A DNA stretch of 64,000 nucleotides from Camarhynchus parvulus (Eukaryota; Chordata; Aves; Passeriformes; Thraupidae), in contig NC_044571.1 of the NCBI RefSeq assembly GCF_901933205.1, positions 11,796,420 through 11,860,419 on the forward strand. Reading direction: 5' to 3'. The position numbers were made by a program, and so were the translations under genes. Position 1 is the stretch's first letter. Each line of letters starts with the position of its first letter. Below are positions 36,196 through 49,500 of this stretch, piece by piece. The notes under the pieces are model-generated. The model had not been told where the DNA came from, ran no database searches, and saw nothing but the letters and a program-made list of their open reading frames with translations.

Positions 36196-38426
36196 TTATG
36201 GGTTCATTTGATGTTACTGACTGGAATGTTTCTTCTCCAAAGAGGAAATAAAATCAAAACACCACTAATAAAATGGAACTAAAACCGTGATCAACGAAGA
36301 TACATACAAAACCAGACAAATGTTGGATGTTTTCAACTGTAAAATAAATTTTGGGCACAATTTTCTGCTACTTGAAAGTTGTTCTCCAGCACTAGCAAAA
36401 TGGAGACCAGTTTTTCATATAAAGTGAATTTACTTCAAACAAGCTGAATAGAGAAACTGCACAAAACAAACAGTTATAAAAACCAGGGGTGGGGGGATTA
36501 TTTTAGGTTTAGTAGACAAGATATAATATTCCTAAATATTCATTAAATATCTCTAAAAAATAATTAACTAATTTTACTTGGGTTGGATAAATAAATAGAT
36601 GACAAATAACCACTTTGATGGTTCTCATCAGATACTTTCACTGTAAACTCTCCAGTGCATTTATTGCCATTAATCAGTATGCTGCAGTATTGTCAGAATA
36701 ATAATTAACTTACACAGAATACAAGCAAGTCTGGTAAATAAAATCACCTGCTCTGACAGTCCTATATGCTGTAGTTATTAGTAATTAAAAGCAAGAAGGC
36801 AGACAAAATTACAAAATTTTCATCCACCTTAGTAACACATACTCACCCATGCCTGGTGAAGAGTGAAGTTCAACATATCTACGACATACTGTTTTTCCCT
36901 AAGGCTTAGGAGACATTTCATTTTAACTACATTAAACCATTGTTTAAACAGAACATTAAAACATTATTCTGTTTGAAGCCATCTTCAAGACCATAGAAGT
37001 ATCATGTGGTTGTAAAAATAATTTGAACTATTCTAGAGGATCTAGCTTGAGGTGGCACTGAACAATGGTAAGGAGCAACTATTAAAAGTTTATAAGTATT
37101 ACTTCAGTGATCACTCCTTTAATGTGGATAACTTTAACATTACTCCAAACTCCTTTCTTAAGTTGGGATAGTATGGAAATGCTCACAGGAATAGACACTG
37201 AGAGGATTCTGGCCTCAAACCAAAGCCATCAGCCTTTACCCCACTTCTTAGAGGAGCGTACCTCTCTGAAATCTGTGAGGCAGGAACCCTGCAGACTCCC
37301 TTTCCAGCCTTCCTTGCTCTGCTTTAAGTCTGTGTCTTGCTAACCTGAATCAGGTGTGCCAACAGGAAAAACAGCTATGGGCAAGCTTTCTTCTGGTTTT
37401 CATTATAACAATATTAAAATACTCCTTGATAATTAACCTGGATCACTTTTCTAGTAATTTTTTGGTGTTGAAGAAAATTAATAATTCATCTCTGCAATTA
37501 TAGCTAATAAAACTGCATTAAAAAGGAGATAACAACATTTTTTACAAATTAGAGCTGGATTTTTTCTAGATGATAGTGACACCACAGAGATGCTTTACTC
37601 CTTGCAAACATAAAAATACATCACAGCATAGAACTAAGAGATTTTAGATTTTTTTCTTAAGTGGGATATAATTAATGAATATGATTATGCTTTTAATTAT
37701 AGCTTCAACACTTTTATTTTAATTTTTTTGTTCCCTGTTGGGGGGGGGGGGAAGGGAATATTCAGTAATAGATGCACGTAAAAAAATTGCAGCAAATTAT
37801 GATTTCATGTATATGTACTGTTGTCAATACCGGCTCTGGAAAATAGCCCCTTGTCTCTAACATAAGATACAATGGGGAAAGTAGAAAAAAAAAATACAAT
37901 CTTTACTGCTTCTGTGATATTTTACACACTTGTTACAGAAGCGTTACACAGTCTCTGAGAGCCTGCAAAAGTTACAGACAAAATATAAATGGTCTAGTAA
38001 ATCACAAATCTTTTATTTCACAGACTATCAATTCTCAAGAGCCTAGGCTGAAATATACGCTATACAAGGCAAGAATTCCATTGCAGAGGGTTTTTGGTGT
38101 GTTTGGTTTCATGTTGGTTTTTTTTAGGTGGTATTTTACCTCTTTTTTTTTTCTTTTCTTTGGGTAACTTGTATAAAAACTGAATGCCTTTTCCATGATG
38201 CAGCCCCTTTCTAATTGTCTATAAAATGGTTAGTATTATATCTAAAATTAACATTCCTCTTTTATGCAAATACACAAGTAATATTTTATAATGAGTGTAA
38301 AAGATAACAAAAACACTTAAACACTTAAAAATTGCGTGTGTGAAAAAGTACTCAAGGCTCTTCAGACTCCCAGAGAAGCTGTTCAGAAACCATTAAAATA
38401 AAAATCAGTCCTCTCCATCCTGAAAT
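36196..38426. other. AT-rich unassigned DNA with a G12 run
   Basis: No gene is seen. A run of 12 G occurs at 37740-37751. Poly-T tracts lie near 38110-38155. Confidence 0.55.
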
Positions 38427-38588
38427 TTATAGCCCACTGCTTCTGCTGTCTTTGAAGATACCATCCTCAAGGGTCAACACATTCCCAATGTCAGCTCTCG
38501 TTTGAGAATCAGCTATAGTGCAATTCCTAAAAGAGTCATCTATCCCATGTGAGGTCCAATCTTTCTTATGCTCTTCACTTTTCATTAC
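38427..38588 (-). CDS. Candidate terminal coding exon, unknown gene
   Basis: On the minus strand a good acceptor (a CTAAAT branch-like site, then TTTATTCGGGTTTTCCAG) ends at 38589. It is followed by an open frame of 53 codons that closes with TAA at 38427-38429. The predicted tail is hydrophilic and rich in D, E, K, R, S and T, and ends in S-R-S-S-G-L. It lacks the leucine/phenylalanine/cysteine bias of most chance frames in this window. Upstream of the acceptor the frame turns hydrophobic and AT-driven, like intron sequence. I do not recognise the product and see no partner exon in the window. It may be a last exon, an alternative exon or coincidence. Confidence 0.2.
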   Translation of the reverse strand, partial: VMKSEEHKKDWTSHGIDDSFRNCTIADSQTRADIGNVLTLEDGIFKDSRSSGL

Positions 38589-39274
38589 CTGGAAAACCCG
38601 AATAAAATTTAGAATTTTAATGGCTATTTGATAATTATATTTGACAAGATAGATAAGTTTTGCCAATCAACTCTATTTTCAACAGTGGACTTCTGAAAGA
38701 TATTATGGACGTTCTTCATTTTCGTCCAGTTTGTAGACATAAAAAATTGATATGTAAATGAAGACCATCTTTAAATTGTTGGACTCACTCCTTAACTCCT
38801 GAGATTTAATGGACATTATTGCATCTAAACCCCTAAAAAAGAAAGCAATTAATATTTCAGTGACTATTAATTCTCTTCCAATGAAAGATGCAGTTTAAGC
38901 AGGGTCAGTCTAGGTGAAATATTAAGTGGATGGCACATGAACAAATCAGTCAGTCGGGATGTAACCAGTAAGATTCCCAATTAACAAACCACTACCATTT
39001 CACCTAAGAATAGTAGTGTCTTCTGCATGGAATTTTTGAAAACTTCAGCATTTGTCACTATTATTTATATGCTTGTATATATTTTTCTTTTAATTTTTCT
39101 TTATATATTTATTTTCACATGGATTTATAAGATAAAGTTTATTGCATGATTTTCTGGATTGCACATATGTCTCAGTGGTTTTTCCCTCTTTTATCAACTA
39201 CACTAATTGATATAAAATCTTAGCATTCACCAGCAATTAAGGATATTCACACAGTTTGTGATAAAGCAATATTA
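38589..39274. other. AT-rich unassigned DNA
   Basis: No gene or recognisable repeat is seen. TATATTT-rich sequence lies at 39065-39115. Confidence 0.55.
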
Positions 39275-39434
39275 TCCCCGTCTCTGGAAGTGTTGAAGGC
39301 CAGGTGGGACAGGTCTTTGAGCAGCACTACCTGGTGCAGTTCAACATGTCCCTGCCCATTGCGGGAAAGTTGGAACTAGATGATTGTTAAGATCTCTTCC
39401 AACCCAAACCATTCGGTGATTCTATGATTCTACA
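39275..39434 (+). mobile_element. CR1 LINE 3' end
   Basis: CTCTGGAAGTGTTGAAGGCC, CAGGTGGGACAGGTCTTTGA, CTAGATGATTGTTAAGATCT and AACCATTCGGTGATTCTATG follow in order. This is the CR1 3' UTR including the terminal repeat ATTCTATGATTCTA. It is 5'-truncated and on the plus strand. Confidence 0.93.
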
Positions 39435-39665
39435 TCTCAGACATCTCAAGCAGTGGTCATAGATTAGCATACAAAAATGTATTAAAACAACTTAGACCCA
39501 TAGAAATATGGTTGGTTCAATTAGTTGAGGAATTTCTGGGAAAGATCAATCCAGTTCTTGAAAATGAGACTCCACTTTACAAGTTGATTAGAAGGATGTC
39601 AACATATTTTCTCTACAAATTTCTTACTTTTGGAATATGAATAGTAACCCTTTTTTAATTCACAG

Positions 39666-39710
39666 GAGTCCTAGAAGCCTTCAGTGCAGAGAAAACATTG
39701 AGTTTCTTGG
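39666..39710 (+). other. Candidate 45-bp exon
   Basis: A strong acceptor (CCCTTTTTTAATTCACAG, ending 39665) and a consensus donor (GTAAGT at 39711-39716) bracket exactly 45 bp. Two of the three frames are open through it. An exon-like frame on the same strand follows at 39753-39951. It may belong to a spliced noncoding RNA or be a chance pairing of splice signals. Confidence 0.25.
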
Positions 39711-39752
39711 GTAAGTAGTAAGACAGCTGTGTAAAGCATTTTTCCTAACCAG

Positions 39753-39951
39753 GCCAATGTGACAAATGAGCTACTCTTTAGAGTATTTTAACAGCTTCGG
39801 TGAACTGCAACAGGAGGTGAAGAGACACCCCATTGTCCAACCTGTATATCCTAGGGATAGGCATCAGCATGATTTATTACAAGAGCTTGAACCCAGCCTG
39901 CAGCAAAGGAGAAGCAGTTTCAGATCACTAGGGAGGGCTGGGCTGGGCTAA
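39753..39951 (+). other. Candidate downstream exon or ORF
   Basis: An acceptor-like CATTTTTCCTAACCAG ends near 39752. After it, an ATG at 39766 opens a 61-codon hydrophilic frame, rich in Q, E and R, that ends with TAA near 39951. I recognise no domain. Its composition and its position just after the candidate 45-bp exon are the only support. Confidence 0.2.
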
Positions 39952-42496
39952 CTACTTCACTGGAGTCAATCACTCTTACACAAAGCATCTGCCAGAACTC
40001 TGCTACGAGACATTTACAAATCAGGGATCATGACAAGTACAGAATGTTCTGTGCTGCTTCTTCTGTTTTTTTTTCCTTCAAGTTAGCAGTAAGATGATTT
40101 GTATTCAGTGCTCTTGTTTTTCACCATGTTACAGCCTATTTTGCTTTAAGTGCAGTTCAGAATTTCTCACCATAGCATGGCCAAATTAACTCAAGTTTTT
40201 CGCTGATTTTGCTTATGTAAAGGAGCTCTATGAGAGATCACTGGGAACAGGCACACTGCACTTGGTTAACAGCGCACAGACAAAAAGTTTTCCTGTGCCC
40301 TCACTGCATTTTAAAATGAGTTCAGCATATGTCCTGAACTCAAGCTCTGCCACAGAGCTGACTTTATAGGCTGTGGTTAGAGGAAAACCATGCTATATGG
40401 AAACCAGTTACTTGGCTTCACACTAAATAGATATCACCATTTTGGCAACCACATTTGCCAAACCCTCTGTGTTCCTCTGTGCCGGCAGTTTATATACAGA
40501 CACGAACGGGATGGGACTACTGAAGGATGCGTCGGGAACTGTTTATTTTCTAGAATCTATATAATACATAGTTTTGTCTTTCTTTTCTACTAATATAAGA
40601 CTCTCTAACTTTATAGATTCTTACATTCCTCCATGCTTTTGCACAGTATTTTTTTATGTCAGCAACTTGTGAATGTGATAAAATATAATTATTCACAATG
40701 GGATACAAAGCACAGCACTATTACTTTACAATGATTGTTAAAGATGCATTTAGAAAAGTGTATGGGCTGCATCTGTGAATGCACTTCCATTGCTGCCCCA
40801 GTGAATTTGGCAGTAAATTTTGCTAGTTGTGCTTCAGCAGAAAATCAGGAAATTAGGTATCAGAATATAAGAAATTGTAGGATCCCCAAGTGGTTTTGAA
40901 TGAAAGATGGTGAGCATGCTAGACATTTTCGTGCCTAAAGTCTTTATATCATTCATGTATTTTATTGAAGTATTTTATATCATTCATGGATTCCTAAATA
41001 GGTGTAAAAAAGTAAACAAGTCTGAGCCTGGCTGAATAACAGAATAGAGCACAGCTCCTTCAGTGTGTATGATAGCAGCTTTACTCATTCTGACTTTGTA
41101 GGAAGGGAAAAGGCGACAATTGTCAGTACTTATGCAACACTTTGTCGAACATGAAATGTGCTCCCTGCCAGGAAGTGTCTTTTCAGTTTAACCTCAAAAT
41201 GTCAAAATATCTCTGTTTCCTAAGTTTCCTTATCAGCTCTTTTCCCAGTGAAGCCTGTTCACAGCAAAAGAAAGAAGAGTTTTAGTTTGCTGCAGAATAT
41301 GTCTAAGAATAAATATTCTAACACTGATTTCAAAAGCTTAGTTATTGGCTGCTTTGCACTGGTTTTATGGTAACATGTTATGTTTAGCAGTGATCTTTGG
41401 GCCACTAAGTATAAAAGCTTCCAAACTTAAAATATATATAGATGCCAAAAAGTAAGCTTATGGTTGGAATGCACTATATATCTTACCCAAGAGCTGACAA
41501 AGAAGAGCTGAAAGATTTGATGGCTTTGTGTTCTAATTGGCAAAAGCACAAAGGGTGCCCTCCAATTTCAGGAGCTGCATCCTGATTTCAGCTAAGACAT
41601 CACGGTAGTTCAAGGCAATTACCTAATCAGCCTTCTCCTACTGTAGCCAACAGATGGGGTATTAATCCCAAACTTAGAGAAAAACAAGACTGACAGCCAA
41701 TAATGCTGTTTAAGGGTTTTCCTAATGTATGTTTTTGCTTTGTAATGAGAGTAGTTTTCCTTCTCTTCAATCTTTAGTACACAGGTTATATTGCAGTTAA
41801 TCTTCTCTGCTGATAGACTGAGAGAGTTGAGTACAAGAAATATCCTCTCAGTGTGATCCCAGAAGTCATTCTGCATACGATTTTATTTAGAAATAAATAA
41901 AACTTATGGATATTTCAACAGCTCAAACAGGTTTTCTGAGTAGTTTTGCTTTATCTACATTAAACAAAGACACAGTATATTATTCCATGTGGAAATGGAA
42001 CACATTGAAAGAATTTGCCTGTATTAATCTCTCATATATAAGCTTCAGAATGAACAGAGCAGAAAGAGACATAATTTTAGAGAGGAGATTTGGCTTTTTC
42101 TGTTGCAAACCTAATGCCAGTAGGGACACAGAAATATCTAACTAGGATATCAATAATCAGTTTTTTACACTGAAGCAAAAAAAAATTTGCTTCTCACTAG
42201 AAACCGGGCTGCAGACAAAGTAAACTGAAGTCCCTGTGGTGCACAGATTTATACCAGATGGGAATTTCTACCAGCTTTTTAGGCTGGCAATATTAGAGTT
42301 GCCAGTATGCCTCTTTTAGGCTTGGATATAGACCTTAAAAACATTTCCTTAAACTGCTCCCAAACTGATTTTTCTTTTATATAGTTTCCTTTTATATAGC
42401 ACCTTTTAAAGATTTTTGAATGGGTGAAACATTATGTGAATTATTCCCAATAGGATTTTTTTAAATATTTATATTTAGTAATACATCATATGGCAT
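39952..42496. other. Unassigned DNA
   Basis: No gene is seen. A short imperfect direct repeat, TTTATATCATTCATG, lies at 40943-40957 and again at 40974-40988. No named repeat is seen. Confidence 0.55.
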
Positions 42497-42560
42497 TAGC
42501 AGTACTAGTAGTAGTAGTACTAGGACTAGTAGCAGTAGGATCATTATTACTATTATCATT
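42497..42560. repeat. Degenerate (TAG)n/(TAT)n trinucleotide repeat
   Basis: AGTACTAGTAGTAGTAGTAC leads into variant units and then ATTATTACTATTATC. It is an interrupted trinucleotide microsatellite about 60 bp long. Confidence 0.8.
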
Positions 42561-42599
42561 GATTTGTACCACCATTAATGCATATTTTTAAACACTTGT

Positions 42600-42725
42600 G
42601 TCTCTATATATACATAAACTTATGTAAATATGTTATATGTAAATAGATACATGTATGTAAACGTGTATATGTGTGTGTTTTTATATAAAGTGTGTGTATA
42701 TATATGTACATATATAAATATCTCT
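42600..42725. repeat. TA/TG-rich complex simple repeat
   Basis: Alternating purine-pyrimidine sequence (TATATATACATA, TATGTAAATA, GTGTGTATATATATGTACAT types) continues for about 125 bp. It could form cruciforms or left-handed DNA, but no function is implied. Confidence 0.75.
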
Positions 42726-45605
42726 TTAGAAAAACAACTTTAATATAAGCATGTATATACAGACAGATATTAGGGCTCTCAAAGTGGTTAATCTCAAAAA
42801 GTGTGTAAAAGCAGACACATCATTCCTGTGGCAGCCTAAATTATACCCAGTGCATGGTGAGAGAGTTGATATTACATGCATCTGTGATGTGACAAATCAC
42901 AGCTTTCTGCAACTCTCAGAGGAAAAATACCATCCTTTTTTTTTTATTTTATCTGTTCATGGTATTTAAGTGTAAGGATATGGAATTTCTGAAAAAAGTC
43001 AACACTGGAAGATCACCTGCTGAAGATCACTGGAAGATCAACTTTTACAGAAGAAAGTTATTTCTAACAATAAGATGCTTCATTTTTTACCATTTTCATT
43101 TCTAAATTACTAATGCCATAAAAAATCATAAATAATCATAAAAATAACATACAATGTAAACCCTCTTGGGAAAAAAATATGTATTATAGATAAAATTTGC
43201 CAAGAGAGACTTTCAATTTGATATAAGTGAGCAATTTAAAATCATACTTAAATGTAATTTATGAAAGCAGTTTTTTACAGAAATAAAAAGTATGTTATAA
43301 ATTGAAAATGAATGTATAATAATAAACACTGCTTTGAGTAAATGTTCTGCCTCTATCATTTGCACATATGTTTATCTGAGAATTTAATTTAAAAAATGTT
43401 TTCTAACTATTAATTGAAATATTACAAAACCAGATAACTCCAAAAACAAACAAATGAACATATTATATAAATCCTTATTTAAAATGTTCCTTGAAGAATA
43501 AGAATATATTAGATACTCTGTACTGTTTCCTCATAAATTGACTTTCATATGTAAGAAGATGGAAACTATACCACAGTGAGAAAAAAACCACAATAGAACA
43601 AGAAAGGGATGCATCTGCAAACATAATTTCCTCACATTCAATTCCAAAGGGGATCTCTTTTCCCACCATTTGATAAACTCTATTAAGACCAGAGAACTGC
43701 CATGTAACACTGGCAGTAAATAGGTTAATCAGTCTCATGACCTGTTCACAGTGTGACAGGACTTGTTTGGCTCAAACCAGACAATCAATGACATCAGCTC
43801 TGTTTCCATGGATGGGAAGGGCACATCCTTGTGCACATCCTTAAAGGAATAAAGAAAAATCTCTGATCTTTGGGGATGCAGAGAAAGCTTGGTTGCTACT
43901 CTGGTTATTCTACATGTTGTTAAACATAAAACACTGCTAAATTGAATATCTGTCCTGAAGCTTCCTCAATTTTCCAGTGGTTTCTTTTCCTCCTAACAAG
44001 AAAGATCTCCTTTGTGGGAAACTGCTGCTAAAGGAGCTTCACTTGCTGTCTTGTAAAACAGGACACCTGAGTAAAGAGCTAATCCTGGACTCCATCCTGT
44101 CTCTGGGAGACTGAGGACCTGTCAGTAGTGAGCAAGGTGGAAAATATGTTGCCAGTGTCTGCTAGCAGTCATATGCTGAACAGAAAATGCTTGATGTTGC
44201 AATCAGAACACTCTGTTACAGGCTGTGGGGCTGCAGTCTGCAGTATCACCTCAGAGATTGCGTGACAAATGGGCAGTAGAAAGAAGATTGTCAGGACTTC
44301 AAAAGGAAGGTACTAGAGAGGTGCTTTTGGCTTTGGCAAAACTCTTGGTCTTGCATAATTGATAAGCTATTTTCTTCCAGTCTGAAAAACTTTAAGTAAT
44401 GGCTTTTAGTTTTAAAGGAATATTTTTGTTCTCTGAAGAAGCACAGAGTTTACAAATTGAGGAAGAAAGTGTTGCAACATGTAGTCTCTACTTCTGTTCA
44501 GAGTTAGTTATTTTCATTTGAGAAGAGTACTAGACAGAAATCATTAAATAAAATTTTCCTTCACATACAGTAATAATCACTTCTGGAGAGATTAGGTGCC
44601 TGAGGTCCAAACTACGTACAGATATTCCTTATTTTACCCCAGGAAGAAGCCTAAAATTCACATTATACAGCTGAGCACTTGGTCTGGGGATGCTGAGGTG
44701 GAGGTTTGATATGCTTCAGACTTGCCTTCCTCAAGGCTGTGACTTCAGATTTAAGAATAATCATGAGCACTAATAAATACATTCCAAATCCTTGAGAATC
44801 AGGAGTATCTCAGAGGATATTCCATGACAAGGTGAAAAGGATTAGTCCTCTGGGAAGCAAGAGTAGGGAAATAGGAAGATTGTATGACTTAGAGGAGATA
44901 TAACTTGTTTTCTTGCCTAATCCTAAGACTGACTCTTTTTCTCCAGGGGATGTTATAGCATTGTGATATATCCTTAATACTTTTTCTTATGGAGCAGCAA
45001 TGCAAGGAGGCCTTAATTCCTGGATGATGGTTCCAACAGGAATGTAAACATGGATACTGTGGTTATTATAAGACTGACCTATCTTTCAAAAAGGATAAAA
45101 GTTCAGAGGTGTTTTGTTTAATCTTTTTGACATGTTTCAGAAATACGTGGTTGCTTTTCTGAAACAAAAATATAAAAATTTCATTACTGACCAGTAAATA
45201 TTAACCTGCTCCAAGTGCTTCAAGGAAAGATGATCCCAAAATGTTAGTTACATCAGAGACCATCTGCCTTAAATCTCTTTTGTATCTTTTCTTTGAATGA
45301 GTGGCTTGATGACTAAAGAAGAAGACATTTTCTAAAATCCAACTTCTGTAAAATTCTAATTATCATTTAACTACAGCAAGCATGGATATTTTTTCTCATA
45401 AACATTTCCCATTGTTTTTCAGTTTTACAGCCTTAACTTTTGCAGATATGGCCATTATTCTAACCCACACATTTTATTAACCTGTATTTCATTTTGTGAG
45501 TTTTCTCAAGTGTCTGATTATCTTACTGCTTATTTCACTTGCTTCAGATCATGTTGATTATCTGAATTAGTATGTTTATATTCCTCTTCCAGATCACAGC
45601 TGCTA
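42726..45605. other. Unassigned DNA
   Basis: No gene or recognisable repeat is seen. Positions 43740-44340 are GC-richer and could be an old LTR or another decayed repeat, but I could not place ends. Confidence 0.5.
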
Positions 45606-45618
45606 GTTGCTATGCAAC
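45606..45618. promoter_or_regulatory. Palindromic RFX-type X-box beside a CCAAT box
   Basis: GTTGCTATGCAAC is a perfect inverted repeat (GTTGC, three bases, GCAAC) and matches the RFX-family X-box half-sites. A CAACCAATGA sequence follows about 10 bp downstream. RFX sites paired with CCAAT (NF-Y) sites are known in vertebrate promoters and enhancers. There is no gene start nearby to confirm a promoter. Confidence 0.35.
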
Positions 45619-46460
45619 TGTTATTCAACCAATGATATTCAACTATTACCGCCAAAAAAAAAGTGAGGATTTAAGTAACAGATAAATCTGGTCATTGTCT
45701 TTATCTAGAAGTGGAGGTTTCTTCACTGTGGGAAATGTGTCAAGCACCATGAGTGGAGTATGAGTGTAAGGGGTATCCTGAAGCTCAGGAGAGCTCATTC
45801 CCTGGTGCCCTTCAGAACACTTACAGATCCCAGCCTTTGCTCCTTGGAGAGCCGAGCACCTCCCAGGCACAGGGAAAGCATCACCAACACTGTTAGGACT
45901 TCCTAAACTATCATTTCTCTTGTAGATGTTGTCTTTTAGCAGTTTGTAACATCTAGTTGGATAAGAATTGATAGTGAAAAGCCAGAATTACTGATTTGAT
46001 TGCAAATCTTTATAAACAACTGATAGCAAAATATAGACAATTTAACAGATTTTACAAATATTTTCTGAACACAGTTATCTGTGCATAGCCATTAGAGAGT
46101 CTATTATGCAACAATTACTTGAAATAAAACCAGCATAATCTATAAAGCCAAGATTTCAGATAACAAGACAAAATATCTGTTAAAGTATTTAATGGGTTTT
46201 AACATGAGTTCATGCCTTTTATATTTTTTTTCTAAATATTCATTAAAGTCTGCTGGCAAGCTTTAGAAAACCTTAAATAAATATAAACAGAAACAAACCC
46301 AATTCCTCTATGCAATTCACACCTCTCAAGATTTTGTACACATCACTTACATTTCTGTGCACCCTGTAAAAGAAGGTAGCTGCAGGGTCTGCTGTAGATA
46401 ATTTTAAATTGTGAACTTTTCAAAACACACTGAAATATTTCCTTACTTCTGGCTTGCAAA
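45619..46460. other. Unassigned DNA
   Basis: No gene or recognisable repeat is seen. Confidence 0.5.
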
Positions 46461-46536
46461 ATTAATTAATTAATTAATTAATTAATTAATTAATTCATTC
46501 ATTCATTCATTCATTCATTCATTCATTCATTCATTC
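46461..46536. repeat. Compound tetranucleotide microsatellite (ATTA)n(ATTC)n
   Basis: About nine ATTA units switch abruptly, near 46495, to about ten ATTC units. The two halves differ by a single base per unit and are almost perfect, so the array is likely to vary between individuals. Confidence 0.97.
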
Positions 46537-49500
46537 TCTATATATATGTACTTATAATAATTTCACATAGCCATGAAAATGATAATAAAATAATAAAAAT
46601 CTAAATTATTTTCCAATTATCAAAATAATTTATTGCTAAGGATATGCATTTTAAAAACGGTTGAGTGCAGGTGATTTTGATATATTCTTCCTGAGGCTCT
46701 GAAAGTGTTTTTGGGACATTATTGCTGCCTCACAAGACTGCAACAGAGATAGCAAATTATTTTCCTAATTTTATCACAGAGTAAACACTTTAAAAAAGAT
46801 ATCATCTATTCCATGACAGAACCATTGCACTACTTTTTGATGAAAGATTTCTTCATCACAATTTTTAATTGTTTTTTTTTTTTTCCTTTCCCCTGAGAGG
46901 GTATAATTTTGGCCACTCCTGGTACTCTTGGTTTGCATACAGAAATAGCATGAATAGAGCTTCATGGTTCTGTTCAATTCAATCTCCTTAGTCATGTCTC
47001 TTTTAAAGAAATTTTACTGTCTATGAATAAAAATAGACATATTGTTGGATTTTTTAAAAGCAGCAATAGAAGCCCCCTTTCACATAAGATTTTTCAGAAT
47101 GAAAAAATTCTGAGTAGACATGAGTTTTCCTTGTTGCTCTCTTTGCAGCAATGTTATAAACAGCTTTCCTCTTTAATTTATGAAAAATATTCTATAAAAT
47201 AGAATTATAATTTTGTATTGTCTAGCTTTTAGCTGTAAGTACAGGGGAAAGAAATCATAACCTCTGGGCTCTGACAAATTATGATAATTGACATTATTAT
47301 AATGCCTAAGAATTTCAGGCATGTAACAGACCATTACCCTTGCAAACTACAACACTCACAGTTGGCCTTTATCTTGATGTTCCTAAATCTATAATATACA
47401 TTTAAGATAAAAGGCAACAGATTTTTATAGGCAGATGCACAAATGCAAGAGAAAATGAGATTATGGCATTAAAAAAAGCAGTATTCTCATAGCAGTTATC
47501 TATTTTCCAAATTTCATCACATTATCACAGCAAAGGATTTTGGATTTTGAAGGAGAATGTTAGCATAACTTTGTAGAAATACGTTCTAGCAGCAAGTACG
47601 CCACAAAAGAAAGCTGAAAATTCTTTCTTGATAACTTGCAACTTATAAGTGAAGTGAAGAAGAAAAGGCCTGAAATAGGCCAAATGTGGGTTAGCCTATA
47701 AATCTAGATGGGGCCAGCTATCCATAGATGAGCCTGGGGTATGAGACTATCAAGAGAAATCAAAGGAAACAAGTAACAATATGGATTTAAAGGGCAGCAC
47801 AACAGGATCAGATTCCAAATGAGAAAACAGAGAATCTTGTACCTGGTGGATCCCATCCTACTCCAGAGTCTAAAAATGATGATTCCTTCTCAGATCAGTC
47901 TTACCATTTCCCAAATTTTAAACGTCTTAAATTTCAAGGCAGATGGAGATTTGCTTTGCTCTTAGCCTTCACCAGCCAGATGAAAATCTACTCTGGATTG
48001 AAAGGCAAGATATTTGAGCTTCTCACTTACACTGCCACGTGTGGCTGCATTTCTGCTGACATGAGCTGCCATCCAAGTAGCCAATGCTGGAATCCATTTA
48101 GAGGGGGGAGGAAGTGGTATTATGCTTCTTCTGAAAAGACTTTCAAGACATGCCATGAAAGTCTTGACTATCTAATGCCCAGCTTATATTGTACTTGGTA
48201 TTTGACTTTGCTTGCAAAATAGTTGGCTAGTACTATCAGCACTCCATTAAAAGCATGCATATGACTTCCTGTCCTGCAATGGCAGGTAATAAAAAATGCT
48301 ATTCTCACCGCTTGTCAGAGGGGAAGGGTTTAACTTAGAGATAGAAAGATGTATCACTGCAGCTGAATCATTTCCACTTCTTAGCAGGTAGCAAGGAGCT
48401 TCCTTGACTCCCTATGGACTTAATAGTTTGGTATAAATACAGGAGGAACTATCTGCCAAAAGGTGATCTGGGGTTTCTATAGGGGTAAGTCCTACTTGAC
48501 AGCTGAGAAAGAATTTAGCTTTTCTTTTCACAACACTAATAAATACACTTTGCAAATGTTTCTCTTGCTCACTCTTTTTCACTGATTTCCTCAAACTACT
48601 TAGTTTGAAAAACTAGAAAATGCCATTTGGTGTTGAGGTCCCTCTAAGGGGAATGGAAGAACATTTGGGCAACCTGAGAATATTACCAAGAGAAAGACCA
48701 CCCTTGTGTTGGAAGCAAAGCAGAAGTTGCCTTGAGTCCTAAGCATTGTGCTCCAAGAGCAGGTGTGGCCACGAAGCCACCCCCAAGGGAACACCAGGCT
48801 GGATGAAGATGTAGAGGTTTATGGAGAGAGCATGAGAAGAATAAGTGGAGAGCTGTTAAGGAAGAAACCACATAAAGCAGCAAAGATTACCCACAAGTAA
48901 TTAGACTGCTTAAGATGTTTACTCAATTCTGTCCTTAAAAAAAATAATCCAAGCAAACTCTATGAAGCATAAATTTCAGATTTAAAGATACATGCACACA
49001 GAAACACACAGAGACAGCGAGTGAGGGAGCAGAGTTCATAAAAGTGCAGAGTTTTCACGATATTTGTTGGCTGACTACTTGATATATCCATGTGTGTGAG
49101 AATAAAGACTGCTGGTCAGCAGCACAAAGTTTATGTGTGTAGTTTTTCAAATATTGATAATATAATTTAATTTAAGTACTAAGTACATATTTGGTAGAAA
49201 TACCAAATATCAATGGAATTGAATTACAACATAAAACATGAAGCAAAGTTTAAATAAATGTATAATTTATGATCATCACTGCCACTTAAATTCTTATTTA
49301 TGTTGGCATTTATCATTTTACTTGAATGATTTCTAATATAAAGCAAAGGATATATATCTGTAATACATAACATATAACATTCATGTTACTGCTAATACTT
49401 ATAAGGCCTCACCAACCAAAATGTTTAACTAACTTCCAATTTTACTGCTTTTAATGGAAATTCTTTTGGATGCTATTGAATACAAAAGCATAATCCATTA

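Noticed and set aside
37740..37751. G12 run as a G-quadruplex
   Set aside because: A single homopolymer run without the four spaced G-tracts of a standard quadruplex. It is a simple repeat.
49090..49140. AATAAAGACTGCTGG sequence as an LTR polyadenylation region
   Set aside because: No TG...CA ends, target duplication or matching U3 blocks could be found around it.
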